Source of the DNA: Diplolepis rosae
Taxonomy: Eukaryota; Arthropoda; Insecta; Hymenoptera; Diplolepididae
Direction: 5' to 3'
Assembly (NCBI GenBank): GCA_030998225.1
Contig: JAPYXD010000695.1
Coordinates: forward strand, 4,755,001-4,819,000
Length of the DNA stretch: 64,000 nt
A program made the translations under genes and the position numbers. The number at the start of each line of letters is the position of its first letter. Within the stretch, counting starts at the first letter, position 1. This document shows, piece by piece, positions 12,553 through 22,162 of the stretch. The notes beneath the pieces are model-generated. The model searched no databases. It worked only from the letters and a program-made list of their open reading frames with translations, and was not told where the DNA came from.

Positions 12553-12882
12553 TGGACAAACTACCTTAAATAAACAATCATTACAATATCACATTTTTTT
12601 TAGTAACTATACATAGAACACAGCATAAAGTATATTAAACTTTACCGATGACATGACAGTTCCATCCGGTCCTTTAACTTCAGCCATCCAAATGATGTCC
12701 TCTGGAAAAAAGTGCTTCTCGCAAACTACGTGTCCATATTTTAATTTGATGTCATCCCGTAAAATAGCCTTTTGCCACCGTTCAATTTCTTTAGGATCTT
12801 TAGGTACGAGAAAAACATGTAATTTTTCGGAATTATTGTCGTATCCTGAATTACAGCCAGGAGCAGTACATTTACGTCCCAT

Positions 12883-13375
12883 GATTTTTGGATTCACACT
12901 TAGATCACTGCACAAAATCTTTCACATATGTTTTAAAAATCACTATTGCCTGCACTTTACACAAAATTAATAAAAGAATTTTCCGAAAACACAAAATTCT
13001 CCGTTAATTCTGCTGCACGTCCAAACATAACAATTGAAAAGTCAGACCTGTAGGGTTCTGCTTTATCACCCCACCACTCTGCGGAGCGGGGGTTCGCGCA
13101 ATAGTAGCAGCGAGTAGCCCGTCTAGGTATTGACTCCGCGCTTCGATACAACGCAAGTTAGTCAGTACTGTCAGTAACGGTCTGTGATAGGCGTAACATC
13201 CTACTCCGGAAACTGAGTACGAGCAATGTACTCATTTAAATAAAGTTATACTTTTATATGTCACATATGGAGTCTATTGATTTTTTATCATCCATGATAG
13301 CCTGATGTGTGAGTGTTGTAGATCACTCAATATTTTGGAGTCACTATCCATCTATCCAAAACTACCTACAGACCA
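12883..13375 (-). promoter_or_regulatory. 5' region of the P-like transposase gene
   Basis: About 490 bp between the THAP exon start codon and the right terminal repeat. It must hold promoter and leader if the gene is transcribed. It is relatively GC-rich around 13070-13150 (CTCTGCGGAGCGGG). No TATA box can be named with confidence. The Ty3 insertion at 13376 separates it from the transposon end. Confidence 0.4.
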
Positions 13376-14533
13376 TGTGGCGATGGCCGATTTTGTCACA
13401 AGAGTGCGCTTTAAAATTAGCGGTAATATTTGAATTAAGACATTTTAATTGACATTGAAGACTTCCTTTACTAAGTAAAGGAAAGAAAAGTATAAAACAA
13501 AAGATTTAAATTAAAATAATTTAAGAAATATAGAATAGAGATAATCGAGATTGGCAAAACTAGAGACTAAGGAGCAATTCGACATGAAATAATATTATTC
13601 TATAATATGAATTTGAAGAATGGAGAATGAGAGTGATGAAATTTGATGGAATATAACGAACTTTGTTTAATAATTTGCAATATTTATAAATTGCTAGCGT
13701 AAGGCTTACTTTTACGTCTTGATAGAATTTATAGTTGATTTTTCATAGAAATAAGGTTTAATATTAGTTATCAGAATAGTTCAATTTTGTTTAGTTTAAA
13801 ACAGACCGAGGCGACGGATTGTCGCGGTAGAAAACAGATAAGTAGTTGATAAAGACTTTTAAGATGTCAAGAGAGATTTTCTTTCACACGTCGTTAAATT
13901 TAACGATCTAAATTTCTAACGAATTTTGTGTTTAGGAAACGTGACTTTAAGCTCATATGAAATCCCTCACACGTGCATTCAAAGAATTAGAAGTAGAGAT
14001 TATGATTCAGAGAAAATGTTAAAAAGAAGGGATAAAAAATGCGTTTGATTGGCTTATAATATTCTAATTAATTAGTGGGGAAACGCAATAAGTGTGCGCA
14101 AGGGATTTTCGTCAGCGAAGCGCGAGAGGCTGCATCGACGAAGGACCAGAAATAATCTGACGTTTTTCGATCGGTAGATCCGCACTGGATCAGATTATTT
14201 TGTCGGTCTCTCTTTTCTTTTCAATTATTATTGTTTGGACTTAGAGTTTTTTGTAAAGTTTTTTATCTTTTCTAACATATTTTTTATTCATAATAAAAGC
14301 TTCATTAGTGTAATCTTATAAATTACGTATTATTATTATTACCTTTTACGGATAATAAATTTCATTTTAAATTAACTAAAATAAGTTTATCCGTTTTAGA
14401 TAACTCGGGCAAGGTGAGTTTCCACTCTTTAAAAGTGGTGAACCCATACTCAGGATAAAACAATTTAAATATTATTCAAAGTTAAATTTAAAAATTACCG
14501 ACGTTTAGCGCCAAAACGGCTCGGCGCGTCACA
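13376..14533 (+). repeat. 5' LTR
   Basis: 1,158 bp, TG...CA. It carries AATAAA at about 14292 followed by a T-rich stretch, the likely polyadenylation region. Differences from the 3' LTR include the fifth base (G here, A there) and single changes near 13740, 14037, 14068, 14215 and 14518. Confidence 0.95.
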
Positions 14534-14537
14534 TAAT

Positions 14538-14555
14538 TGGTGTCAGAAGTGGGAT
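14538..14555 (+). promoter_or_regulatory. primer-binding site, tRNA-Leu-like
   Basis: TGGTGTCAGAAGTGGGAT begins four bases after the 5' LTR. It starts TGG, complementary to CCA, and the rest matches what I recall of the 3' end of an insect leucine tRNA. The tRNA identity is from memory and should be treated as probable. Confidence 0.7.
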
Positions 14556-15331
14556 ATACTACAAAACTTGCCGCGAGTGACTTTGTGATTTAAAACCGAA
14601 CATTGAGACTGTGAAAATAAAATAAAATAAAATTTCCATATACATATATATTCATATATTTAATAAAAGTTGAACTGGAGGACTACGATTTTGGGAGAAT
14701 TCGACGAGCATCAAGGACCGGGATCTGGATCATTGAAGAGGATGGCCTTTTTTCTCTGAGTACTAACCTTAGTAATTTGGTGGATTGAGTAGCTGAGTGA
14801 AAGGGGGTGGAAAGGAGATTGAGGCTGAAGAAGGACGACGGACGAGGAGACTTGGAATCATCAGGGGAGGTCGCAGCTATCTCTAGGTTTTTGCGGGTTT
14901 CCTGGAGATCTAAGCGGCAAAAGGTCGAAGCTGTGAAGCAACTCGGGTCCCGCCACCTCAAGGTCAAAAAGGGGTGTCACCCGCTGTTGTCAGACCCAAC
15001 GAGGGATTGCTGGAGAGAAAAAAAAAAAAATCATCTAGGTCTTCCTGGATTTTTTGGAGAACTTCTGTGGATTTTTTGGAGATAAGGATTAGGACTTCAA
15101 ACCGAAAAGGCTGACTTGCAAGTGAAAAGTGAAAACAAAGTGTGTCAAGTGACAGTGATTCAAAGTGAAAGTGTATGCAAGTCAGGCATCATCGAGAACA
15201 TCTCAATGTAAGTCGTTTTGCTCTTTTAATTAGTCAGGATTGCCAATCTCTGAAATAAAATAAAATTTAAAAAAAAAAAAATATTTTAGAAAACATTTTG
15301 AATTTGACTTGATTTTCTTAAATTTTATAAA
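14556..15331 (+). other. untranslated leader of the Ty3/gypsy element
   Basis: About 780 bp between primer-binding site and gag, rich in GGA/AAG purine motifs (14680-15080). Several short upstream frames occur, none conserved in any way I can see. It likely contains the packaging signal. Confidence 0.5.
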
Positions 15332-16813
15332 ATGGGGAAAACTACAAAATCTACTAGAGGAAAAGTGTCAAGAGGGGGAAAAACTTCAGGTAGAGGCCGT
15401 GATACAACCATGAGTCGATCTGTTGGGAGCGAGGCCTTAGCAGAATTAAATGAGGCTAGAAATAATGAAATCGTTCGTCCAGTTTTGAATTTGCGAAGCA
15501 GGGTTGTAGAAGCAGGCGCAGAGTTAAATATGCCGAATAATAGTGGACGGTCTGTTTTTGAACAAGCGAGCGGCTCTAGTAGTAATTCCGAGTTACAATT
15601 AGCTGAAAGTCGTGAAGTGAGAAATAATAGTCTATCATCTGGCACATCCAGCGCATCCGTCACATCGAGTTCAAATATGTATTTAGCATTGGCAGAGCCT
15701 GAGGATCCTATTCCTTTCAAAGCAGCCCTGGAATTCTTGCCTAAATTTTTTGATGGTCATAATATGCCCGTTTCAAGATTTATTAAGGATTGTCTTTACG
15801 CGAGAAATTCTATTTCTTCTAAACAACGACACAATTTATTTCTTATGATTCGTACGAGAATTTCAGGAAGTGCTTATGATTCAATTCAAGATCGGGACAT
15901 TGATTCATTAGAAGACCTATTGAAGCATTTAAAATCTACTTTTACAGAACATAGAAGTATTTCTCAATTAAATACTGCTTTAGCTACCGTCGCCCAACGA
16001 GAAAATGAAAAAGTTTTAGAGTACGGAACTAGGGTAGGAAAGATTTTAACTTCTCTTATTGAATTAATCGAAGATTTGAATTCTGAAAACGTGGCCAAAA
16101 TTATGATTAAATCAGCTCGCGATACGGCCTGTGAAAACTTCGTGATTGGTTTGAAACGTGATTTAGTTGTTCGTGTTAAGGTAGGTAGACCAAATACTTT
16201 ACACGAGGCAATCAATCTTGCTAGAGTTGCAGAATGGGAAATTGGATATGAATCTGAATTAAATAGAAAAGGTCCGGAAATTATGACGCCAGACAAAATA
16301 ACTCAAGATCAAGATTCGAAAAAATCAGCAAATTCTCAAGAAAGATTCCGACCGTATCATAGTAATGCCAAAGCCCGTAAGGTTGGGGGTGAGTTTAGCA
16401 GGGGGATAGGACAAAGTCGTGGCCGAGGTATGGGATACAGAAATACCAGAAAAGACACTAATTACGAAAATAGAAATGCGAAAGCATCAGGACCGTCAGG
16501 AGATTGTCAGCGTTGCGGCGAAGTAGGTCATCTAGCTAAGGGTTGTTTACGCGTCATTGAGAGCGAAAAAAGAGTTTGCTATATTTGTAAAAAGCCGGAT
16601 CATCTTGCTAGAGAATGCCCAGACAATAAGGGTCCAATTTGTTATAATTGCCATAAAATCGGACATTTAGCTCGAAATTGTTCTGAAAAAAAGAATATTA
16701 CAAAATTTTGTGCTTATTGTAAAAAGGCAGGACATATTATTGCAGAGTGTGAGAAACGACAAAAGAAGGAAGATGAGTCGCGCGCAGAAAAGGAGAGTGC
16801 TTTAAACGATTAA
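15332..16813 (+). CDS. gag: Gag polyprotein of the Ty3/gypsy element
   Basis: 493 aa structural protein that forms the particle and binds the RNA genome. Residues 1-125 are polar, Ser/Arg-rich and probably disordered. A capsid-like helical region follows (about 130-320; LEFLPKFFDGHNMPVSRF at its start). A basic Arg/Gly stretch (about 340-385) leads into four zinc knuckles of the C-x2-C-x4-H-x4-C type at about 393, 416, 436 and 459. Four knuckles is more than the one or two common in this family. The start ATG is the first in frame after the leader. It ends at TAA 16811-16813, two codons past the slippery heptamer. Confidence 0.93.
   Translation: MGKTTKSTRGKVSRGGKTSGRGRDTTMSRSVGSEALAELNEARNNEIVRPVLNLRSRVVEAGAELNMPNNSGRSVFEQASGSSSNSELQLAESREVRNNSLSSGTSSASVTSSSNMYLALAEPEDPIPFKAALEFLPKFFDGHNMPVSRFIKDCLYARNSISSKQRHNLFLMIRTRISGSAYDSIQDRDIDSLEDLLKHLKSTFTEHRSISQLNTALATVAQRENEKVLEYGTRVGKILTSLIELIEDLNSENVAKIMIKSARDTACENFVIGLKRDLVVRVKVGRPNTLHEAINLARVAEWEIGYESELNRKGPEIMTPDKITQDQDSKKSANSQERFRPYHSNAKARKVGGEFSRGIGQSRGRGMGYRNTRKDTNYENRNAKASGPSGDCQRCGEVGHLAKGCLRVIESEKRVCYICKKPDHLARECPDNKGPICYNCHKIGHLARNCSEKKNITKFCAYCKKAGHIIAECEKRQKKEDESRAEKESALND
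16801..16807 (+). promoter_or_regulatory. -1 ribosomal frameshift site T TTA AAC
   Basis: In the gag frame the codons are TTA (16802-16804) and AAC (16805-16807), preceded by T, the canonical X XXY YYZ heptamer. Slipping back one base reads TTT AAA CGA and enters the pol frame, open from 16777 with no ATG before the protease. The gag stop follows after GAT. A possible stimulatory stem pairs TGGTGC (16828-16833) with GCACCA (16858-16863), about 20 nt downstream. Confidence 0.85.
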
Positions 16814-16821
16814 CAAGTTCA

Positions 16822-19800
16822 TTGGAATGGTGCGACGATGGACTTTTTCGAAGGGAAGCACCACTGAAGCGGGTTGTTTTAACCATAAAATTAGGAAATA
16901 AAGAACCTTCACCATACGTAAAACTAAAAAGCACAGATTTTAGAAATGAAACTGGGAAATTTATAATCGACACGGGATTGGAACTTAACATAATTAAACA
17001 AAAATTAATTAAAGCAGACACTTTAATTGATTCCAGTATTAAATTTAATTTATTCGGGATTAACGAACTTGGCGTGAGAACACACGGACAAGTAAAAATA
17101 AGAATAAATAATACAGATGTTCCTTTCCAATTGATTTCCAACAGTTTTCCAATAGAATCCGACGGTATGGTAGGAATGCCATTTTTGTCTGAATCCGTTA
17201 TAGACCTGAAAGAAAAAGAAATTCAAAATGAGTTTGGTAATTTTTCTATATTAATTGAAAATAAGGCAATAACGTTAAATTTAAAGGCTAGAACTAAACA
17301 GTTAATTACGTTACCAGCAAAACCAACAAATTTAAAGGAGGGTTATTTACCAAAAATACCAGCAGGTCCAGGAGTGTATTTAGGAAAAAGTTTAGTCAGA
17401 GTAAAAGAAGGAACAGTTCGCGTTTATTGTATAAACACATCTACTCAGGATTTGCAAATATCAATACCCCCAGTAGAAATAGAAGAGTTTGAAAAAATTG
17501 AACCAAATCCAAGAACTAAAAAGAGAGCTACCAGGAATAAAAATGCAACAAATTCTTCTAGAAGTAGACATGAGGAATTGATAAATTCACTAAATCTGAC
17601 AAATTTGAATTCGGAAGAAAGGGAAAGCTTACATAAAGTACTTAATAAATTTCCATATCAGTTTTATTTAGAAGGTGATAAACTTGGAAGTACGAATATT
17701 TTGAAACATAGCATTAATACAATTAACGACGATCCAGTACGAAAACATAATCATAGATTGCCTAAAGTTCATGCAGAATTTGTAGAAAAGGAATGTAAAG
17801 GACTTTATGAAGATAAACGAATTCAGAATTCAGACTCCCCATATAATTCTCCAGTATGGGTGGTTCCTAAGAAGCCAGATGAGTTTGGCAATAAACGTTG
17901 GCGGATGGTTATTGACTACCGTTCGCTTAACGAAAAAACTGTGGGTGATGCTTACCCACTGCCTAATATTACAGATATATTAGACCAGTTGGGGGGCGCA
18001 AAGTACTTCACAGTGCTTGACTTGGCTTCTGGATTCCATCAGATTGAAGTAGAACCTAAGGATAGACACAAAACTGCCTTTTCAACGCCTTTTGGTCATT
18101 TTGAGTTTACCAGAATGCCATTCGGCTTGAAAAATGCACCAGCTACTTTTCAGAGGATTATGGACAGGATTCTCTCAGGATTGCAGGGTGTCGAGTTGTT
18201 CATTTATATGGACGATATAGTCATTTACGCCAAATCCCTGAAGGAGCACCAGGAGAAACTCGAAAGGTTGCTGGGTCGCTTAAAAACAGCTGGCTTAGTC
18301 CTACAACCTGAAAAATGTCGATTTCTTTGTAAGGAAATAGTTTATTTGGGTCATGCGATATCTGAAAATGGGGTCAAACCAGATCCAAAAAAGGTTGAAG
18401 CAGTTGCAAAATTTCCTGTTCCCAAGGGACGTAAAAATGTCAAACAATTTCTCGGTTTGTCAGGGTACTATAGACGCTTTATTCAAAACTTTGCAACAGT
18501 AGCTAAACCATTAACAAAATTGTTAAAAAAGAATATTCAATTTCATTGGACGAATGAAGCACAATTAGCTTTTGATAGACTGAAAGAAATTTTATGTTGC
18601 AAACCTTTATTACAATACCCTGATTTTTCTAAACCTTTTGTAGTGACGACAGATAGTAGTAGTTTCGCGTTAGGCGCCGTTCTTAGCCAAGGGCCTATAG
18701 GGCAAGACTTACCAATAGCTTATGCTTCACGTACTATGAATAGTGCAGAACTTAATTACACAACTACTGAACAGGAATTGTTAGCCATAACTTTTGCGAT
18801 AAAACAATTTCGTCCATACATTTATGGTCAAAAATTTATATTAGTAACGGACCATCGACCTTTAGTGTGGCTGTTAAATTTGAAAGATCCAACTGTAGGT
18901 TCAAGACTAGCTAGATGGAAAATCAAACTGCGAGAGTTCGAATACGAAGTCGTTTTTAAACCAGGACGGGTGAACGCCAACGCGGACGCGCTTTCGAGAA
19001 ATCCGATAAATAACAAAGGTAGTGGGGAGAGTGATGTTTGTAAAGCTAATGATATAATGTCAAAAAATTTGAATGTTAGAAATGAAGTTCTCTTTCATGA
19101 ATATCCCATTGAGAGAGTTTTTCCGAATTTATCCAGAGAATTCGGAAATGAAGACAGTACAGATTGTGAGACTGATTGTGAGGATGAGAGAGACGAGACT
19201 CTAGAAGACGGTGAGTGCTTTAAGTGCGGAAAGAGTAGGATTCTGACGAGAATCAAGGATAGGGGTGTGAGTCCCTCAGCAATTCACGATGAACCCAATG
19301 GAGAGAGAAAGAATTGGGTTTTGAAGAGTGTGGAAAAAGTCAATTATGACTTGATCCCTTTACTCGGAGAGAGAAGTAAGAGGAAAAATCGTGATTTTAA
19401 AGAGTGTGGAGTCACTAGTGACGTAATCCATATACTCGGAGAGAGAGAGAAGTGTGGCCTGGCCAACCACTTTGAGGGACCACCTATCCATCAAGAAGGA
19501 CTGCACTCGACCTATGATAAGAATGAGACAGGGATTGTTAACATAAAAAAAATGACTATATGCAATGACGATTATGACAGTGACAATATTGGTGAAAGAG
19601 AAACTTCACAGATAAAGGGTATTTGGAATGATGTTATTCGAATTGAACAGGTGCCAGTAAAGGGCAAAATTTCGGCAAAGAAAATGCGAATTGAGAATGG
19701 CGAGTCCGTTGTTGCGAAATCCGTCCTGATTGCGAAACAAAAGAAAGGAAATATTATACTTAAGCCCTTATTCAAAATTAGCAATGATAAATTATTTTTG

Positions 19801-21243
19801 AGAAATGATCACTTGATCAATTTCGTTTCTTGTGATGGTATATTGACAACACCAACGGGTCGAGAACTAATGGAAAATTCTTTAATAACTTTGTCTGACA
19901 TTCGTGAAGTAAACCCTGAATTAGGAACCGTAACATCCGTAAAACAAAATAAACGATTTATTTTTAACCTTTTCATAAAAGAAACCTATGATTCTAAAAT
20001 ATTTGCGAAAAATATTGAATTAGCCGTGTCTACACTACAAGGTGCAATGGAATCAATGAACTTAAAAACTATTAGTGTATCAAGAATAGGAAATGGACTA
20101 GACAATGTACCTTGGAATGTGATAGAAAAAATATTTAGAACCTATTTCAGTGATGGTAGCTTTGAGATTTGTATTTGTAACGGTAAGGTTATAACTCCAC
20201 CTGAGGTAGATAGACTGAGAATTATTGAAGAATGTCATGATTCGACAATGGCAGGGCATAAGGGTGAAAATAAAACGTTTGAGCGTGTTCGTGAGCGTTT
20301 TTACTGGAAAGGCATGCGAGAAGAAATTCGAGATTATGTTCGTTCATGCGATTCGTGTCAAAGAAAAAAGTTAAAAAGACAAACAATTAAATTGCCGATG
20401 CAGATTACAGATACACCAAAAAGATTTCTCGAGAAGGTGCAAATAGATATTGTAGGGCCGTTAGCAACCACAGAATCAGGGAATACGCACATTCTTACGT
20501 GGCAAGACTGCCTTACCAAATATTCAGGTGCTATTCCGTTGTCAAAAATAGATGCTCCACACGTAGCTGTAGCGATAGCAGAAAATATCATTTGTATTTT
20601 TGGTTGCCCGGAAATAATTCAAACCGATCAAGGTAGTCAATTTATGAGTCAACTCATGAATGGTTTTGCCGCATTGTTTAAGATCAAGCAATACCATTCT
20701 AGTGCATATCATCCTCAATCATTAGGTGCACTTGAAAGGAGTCACCATACATTCGTAGAATACTTACGTCATTATAGTTCTAAAGTAACGTGGGACCAGT
20801 GGTTGCCTTACGCAATGTTTTCATTTAATACATCGGTCCATGAATCCACGGGAATAACTCCACATGAGGCTGTTTTCGGACGCAAAGTTCGATTTCCTTC
20901 GGAGTTTACTGAAGAAAACATACCTTTAACGTATATAGGTATGGTCGATGAATTGTTAAACAAAATCGTAGAGACTGAATCCTTGTGTGCAGCCAGACTT
21001 GAAACCGCAAAGCAGCGCTGCAAAAAATATTACGATCTTAAACTCAATGAAAAAACCTTTCAAGTAGGAGAACACGTAATGCTTTTAGTAGAAAATCGTG
21101 ACAAACTTGATGATTATTATGAAGGACCTTATAAAATTAATAAAATTTTAAATAACGTAAATTTAGAATTGCAAATTTCTCGAACTGAAACTAAAATAGT
21201 ACACATGAATCGCGTAAGACATGCTTATTTGCGATTTACGTAG
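16822..21243 (+). CDS. pol: Pol polyprotein: protease, RT, RNase H, macro-like domain, integrase
   Basis: 1,473 aa from the conventional start, though the frame is open from 16777 and is most likely entered by -1 frameshifting from gag. Aspartic protease: IIDTGLELNII near residue 48. Reverse transcriptase: LDLASGFHQIEV and the YMDD box near 461. RNase H: TTDSSSFALGAVLS near 608, then TDHRPL. A linker of nearly 400 residues follows, far longer than usual. It includes an acidic, Cys-containing part and a segment at about 990-1122 that resembles a macro domain. Integrase: zinc-binding H-H-C-C from GHKGENKTFERV to RSCDSCQRKK (about 1140-1180), and catalytic D, D, E in VQIDIVGPL, IQTDQGSQF and ALERSHHTF (about 1206, 1267, 1304). 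There is no chromodomain at the C-terminus. No stop or frameshift interrupts it. Confidence 0.95.
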   Translation: MEWCDDGLFRREAPLKRVVLTIKLGNKEPSPYVKLKSTDFRNETGKFIIDTGLELNIIKQKLIKADTLIDSSIKFNLFGINELGVRTHGQVKIRINNTDVPFQLISNSFPIESDGMVGMPFLSESVIDLKEKEIQNEFGNFSILIENKAITLNLKARTKQLITLPAKPTNLKEGYLPKIPAGPGVYLGKSLVRVKEGTVRVYCINTSTQDLQISIPPVEIEEFEKIEPNPRTKKRATRNKNATNSSRSRHEELINSLNLTNLNSEERESLHKVLNKFPYQFYLEGDKLGSTNILKHSINTINDDPVRKHNHRLPKVHAEFVEKECKGLYEDKRIQNSDSPYNSPVWVVPKKPDEFGNKRWRMVIDYRSLNEKTVGDAYPLPNITDILDQLGGAKYFTVLDLASGFHQIEVEPKDRHKTAFSTPFGHFEFTRMPFGLKNAPATFQRIMDRILSGLQGVELFIYMDDIVIYAKSLKEHQEKLERLLGRLKTAGLVLQPEKCRFLCKEIVYLGHAISENGVKPDPKKVEAVAKFPVPKGRKNVKQFLGLSGYYRRFIQNFATVAKPLTKLLKKNIQFHWTNEAQLAFDRLKEILCCKPLLQYPDFSKPFVVTTDSSSFALGAVLSQGPIGQDLPIAYASRTMNSAELNYTTTEQELLAITFAIKQFRPYIYGQKFILVTDHRPLVWLLNLKDPTVGSRLARWKIKLREFEYEVVFKPGRVNANADALSRNPINNKGSGESDVCKANDIMSKNLNVRNEVLFHEYPIERVFPNLSREFGNEDSTDCETDCEDERDETLEDGECFKCGKSRILTRIKDRGVSPSAIHDEPNGERKNWVLKSVEKVNYDLIPLLGERSKRKNRDFKECGVTSDVIHILGEREKCGLANHFEGPPIHQEGLHSTYDKNETGIVNIKKMTICNDDYDSDNIGERETSQIKGIWNDVIRIEQVPVKGKISAKKMRIENGESVVAKSVLIAKQKKGNIILKPLFKISNDKLFLRNDHLINFVSCDGILTTPTGRELMENSLITLSDIREVNPELGTVTSVKQNKRFIFNLFIKETYDSKIFAKNIELAVSTLQGAMESMNLKTISVSRIGNGLDNVPWNVIEKIFRTYFSDGSFEICICNGKVITPPEVDRLRIIEECHDSTMAGHKGENKTFERVRERFYWKGMREEIRDYVRSCDSCQRKKLKRQTIKLPMQITDTPKRFLEKVQIDIVGPLATTESGNTHILTWQDCLTKYSGAIPLSKIDAPHVAVAIAENIICIFGCPEIIQTDQGSQFMSQLMNGFAALFKIKQYHSSAYHPQSLGALERSHHTFVEYLRHYSSKVTWDQWLPYAMFSFNTSVHESTGITPHEAVFGRKVRFPSEFTEENIPLTYIGMVDELLNKIVETESLCAARLETAKQRCKKYYDLKLNEKTFQVGEHVMLLVENRDKLDDYYEGPYKINKILNNVNLELQISRTETKIVHMNRVRHAYLRFT
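19790..20190 (+). other. macro-like (ADP-ribose-binding) domain within pol
   Basis: Pol residues about 990-1122 follow the macro pattern: DHLINFVSCDG (first strand and the Asp that contacts adenine in relatives), KRFIFNLFIKETYD (central strand), KNIELAVSTLQGAMES (helix), SVSRIGNGLDNVPWNVI (glycine-rich loop and helix), then FEICICNG (last strand). In OARD1-like macro proteins the equivalent blocks are close to PRIGCGLD-x2-W and ITVY. The first ligand loop (GAGIA in relatives) is replaced by TTPTGRE, so enzyme activity may be lost. The fold assignment is by eye. Confidence 0.65.
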
Positions 21244-21679
21244 AATCATGAGTAAGGACGTTATTTGAGTAAATATTTTTATCCATGCAAAAAAAAAATA
21301 TATATATATATATATTTAAATTAATAAAAATTTGATTGCCATCAATTAAATTCTTAGCCTTATTAGCGTTGAGCACGTGGTTGTCGTAGGTCAGGGAGAC
21401 AGCATCGCATCCAAGTGTGCAGGCATTACTTGCTCGTGAGTGTCAGCTATGAATAAACACTTGTTCAGTGCCTTTGAGAATTAGATCACTAAAAAGTAAC
21501 AGGTTTATTAAGACATTGTAAATAAAACTATAAAATTAAAAATACCTTACTAATTATCATTTTTATGATTCAAAATTATTTTAAATTTTTAAAAATTAAT
21601 AATTATATTCAGTTAGTAAACGGTGTTCTTTTTCCTCCTGGGTGGATACCCCGTACCGTGGAACACTCATGATTATGAT

Positions 21680-21734
<55 letters not shown>

Positions 21735-22151
21735 AAAATAATTATTTAAATTAACTTTAAATTGCTTTAAATCAGCTGAGAACTACATGTCATGATTTTG
21801 GAGGGAAAAACATCGGTTCTTGAGCATTATTATCATTAAAAAAAAAAAAATGAAATAAATAAAAAATAAATAAATAAAGGTTGTTTAGTGTGTTAATACA
21901 CCTGTTATGCTTGTTATTAGGGGGGAAACGGGATATAACCTATAAATATATTATAGTGAACATGCGTACATTAAAGTGAGTTATAATGGCTATGAAATAG
22001 ATTAGATGAATTATATTAAGGATTAAATACTTACCAAAAAGCAAATCAAAATTTATCCACATACAATTAAAGGACACTTAATTTCCACCGCAGCAAATTC
22101 AAAACAAACTATATTTCGGAAAAGGCCGTTCTATGGAAGCGCTCTTTTTGT
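21244..22151 (+). other. non-coding tail between pol and 3' LTR
   Basis: About 900 bp of AT-rich sequence with A and T runs and two AT dinucleotide tracts (about 21298 and 21682-21731). No env-like frame with signal peptide or membrane segment is visible. Confidence 0.6.
21682..21731. repeat. (AT)n microsatellite
   Basis: About 25 uninterrupted AT units inside the retrotransposon tail. Confidence 0.9.
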
Positions 22152-22162
22152 AAGGGGAGGAG
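22152..22162 (+). promoter_or_regulatory. polypurine tract
   Basis: AAGGGGAGGAG directly abuts the TG of the 3' LTR, the expected primer for plus-strand synthesis. Confidence 0.9.

Larger units (their letters stand above)
6418..12882 (-). pseudogene. P-element (THAP9-like) transposase gene, broken by one frameshift and one SINE
   Basis: Encodes a P-type DNA transposase. Inferred minus-strand exons: 12882-12646 (THAP zinc finger, C-x4-C near the N-terminus, then C-x2-H in CEKHF); 11032-9815 (end of THAP, linker, coiled coil); 9396-8820 (catalytic core start, with HGVLLLDE and FSDICHLIKNVRNRM); 8761-8603; 8538-8382; 8273-8077 (ending TGKINQDPLE); 7345-6418 (starting RFFGSVRQAGGANDHP). All junctions are GT/AG and phases agree, giving about 1,105 codons if two lesions are ignored. 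Lesion 1: one extra A in the A5 run at 10195-10199 shifts the frame by one. Lesion 2: a SINE in the last exon at 6676-6820. The C-terminal domain resumes at 6612 and stops at 6418. The order THAP, coiled coil, RNase H-like core, GGANDHP block is that of the P/THAP9 family. Decay is light, so it was probably active not long ago. Confidence 0.85.

Noticed and set aside
12957..13151. 64-codon frame upstream of the THAP exon as an extra transposase exon
   Set aside because: No THAP-family N-terminal extension is expected and there is no phase-compatible donor; the zinc finger starts properly at 12,882.
15325..15720. 131-codon minus-strand frame opposite gag
   Set aside because: Shadow of gag; no independent features.
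21244..22151. Possible env gene after pol
   Set aside because: No frame above about 60 codons, no signal peptide or membrane anchor; the region is AT-rich and non-coding.
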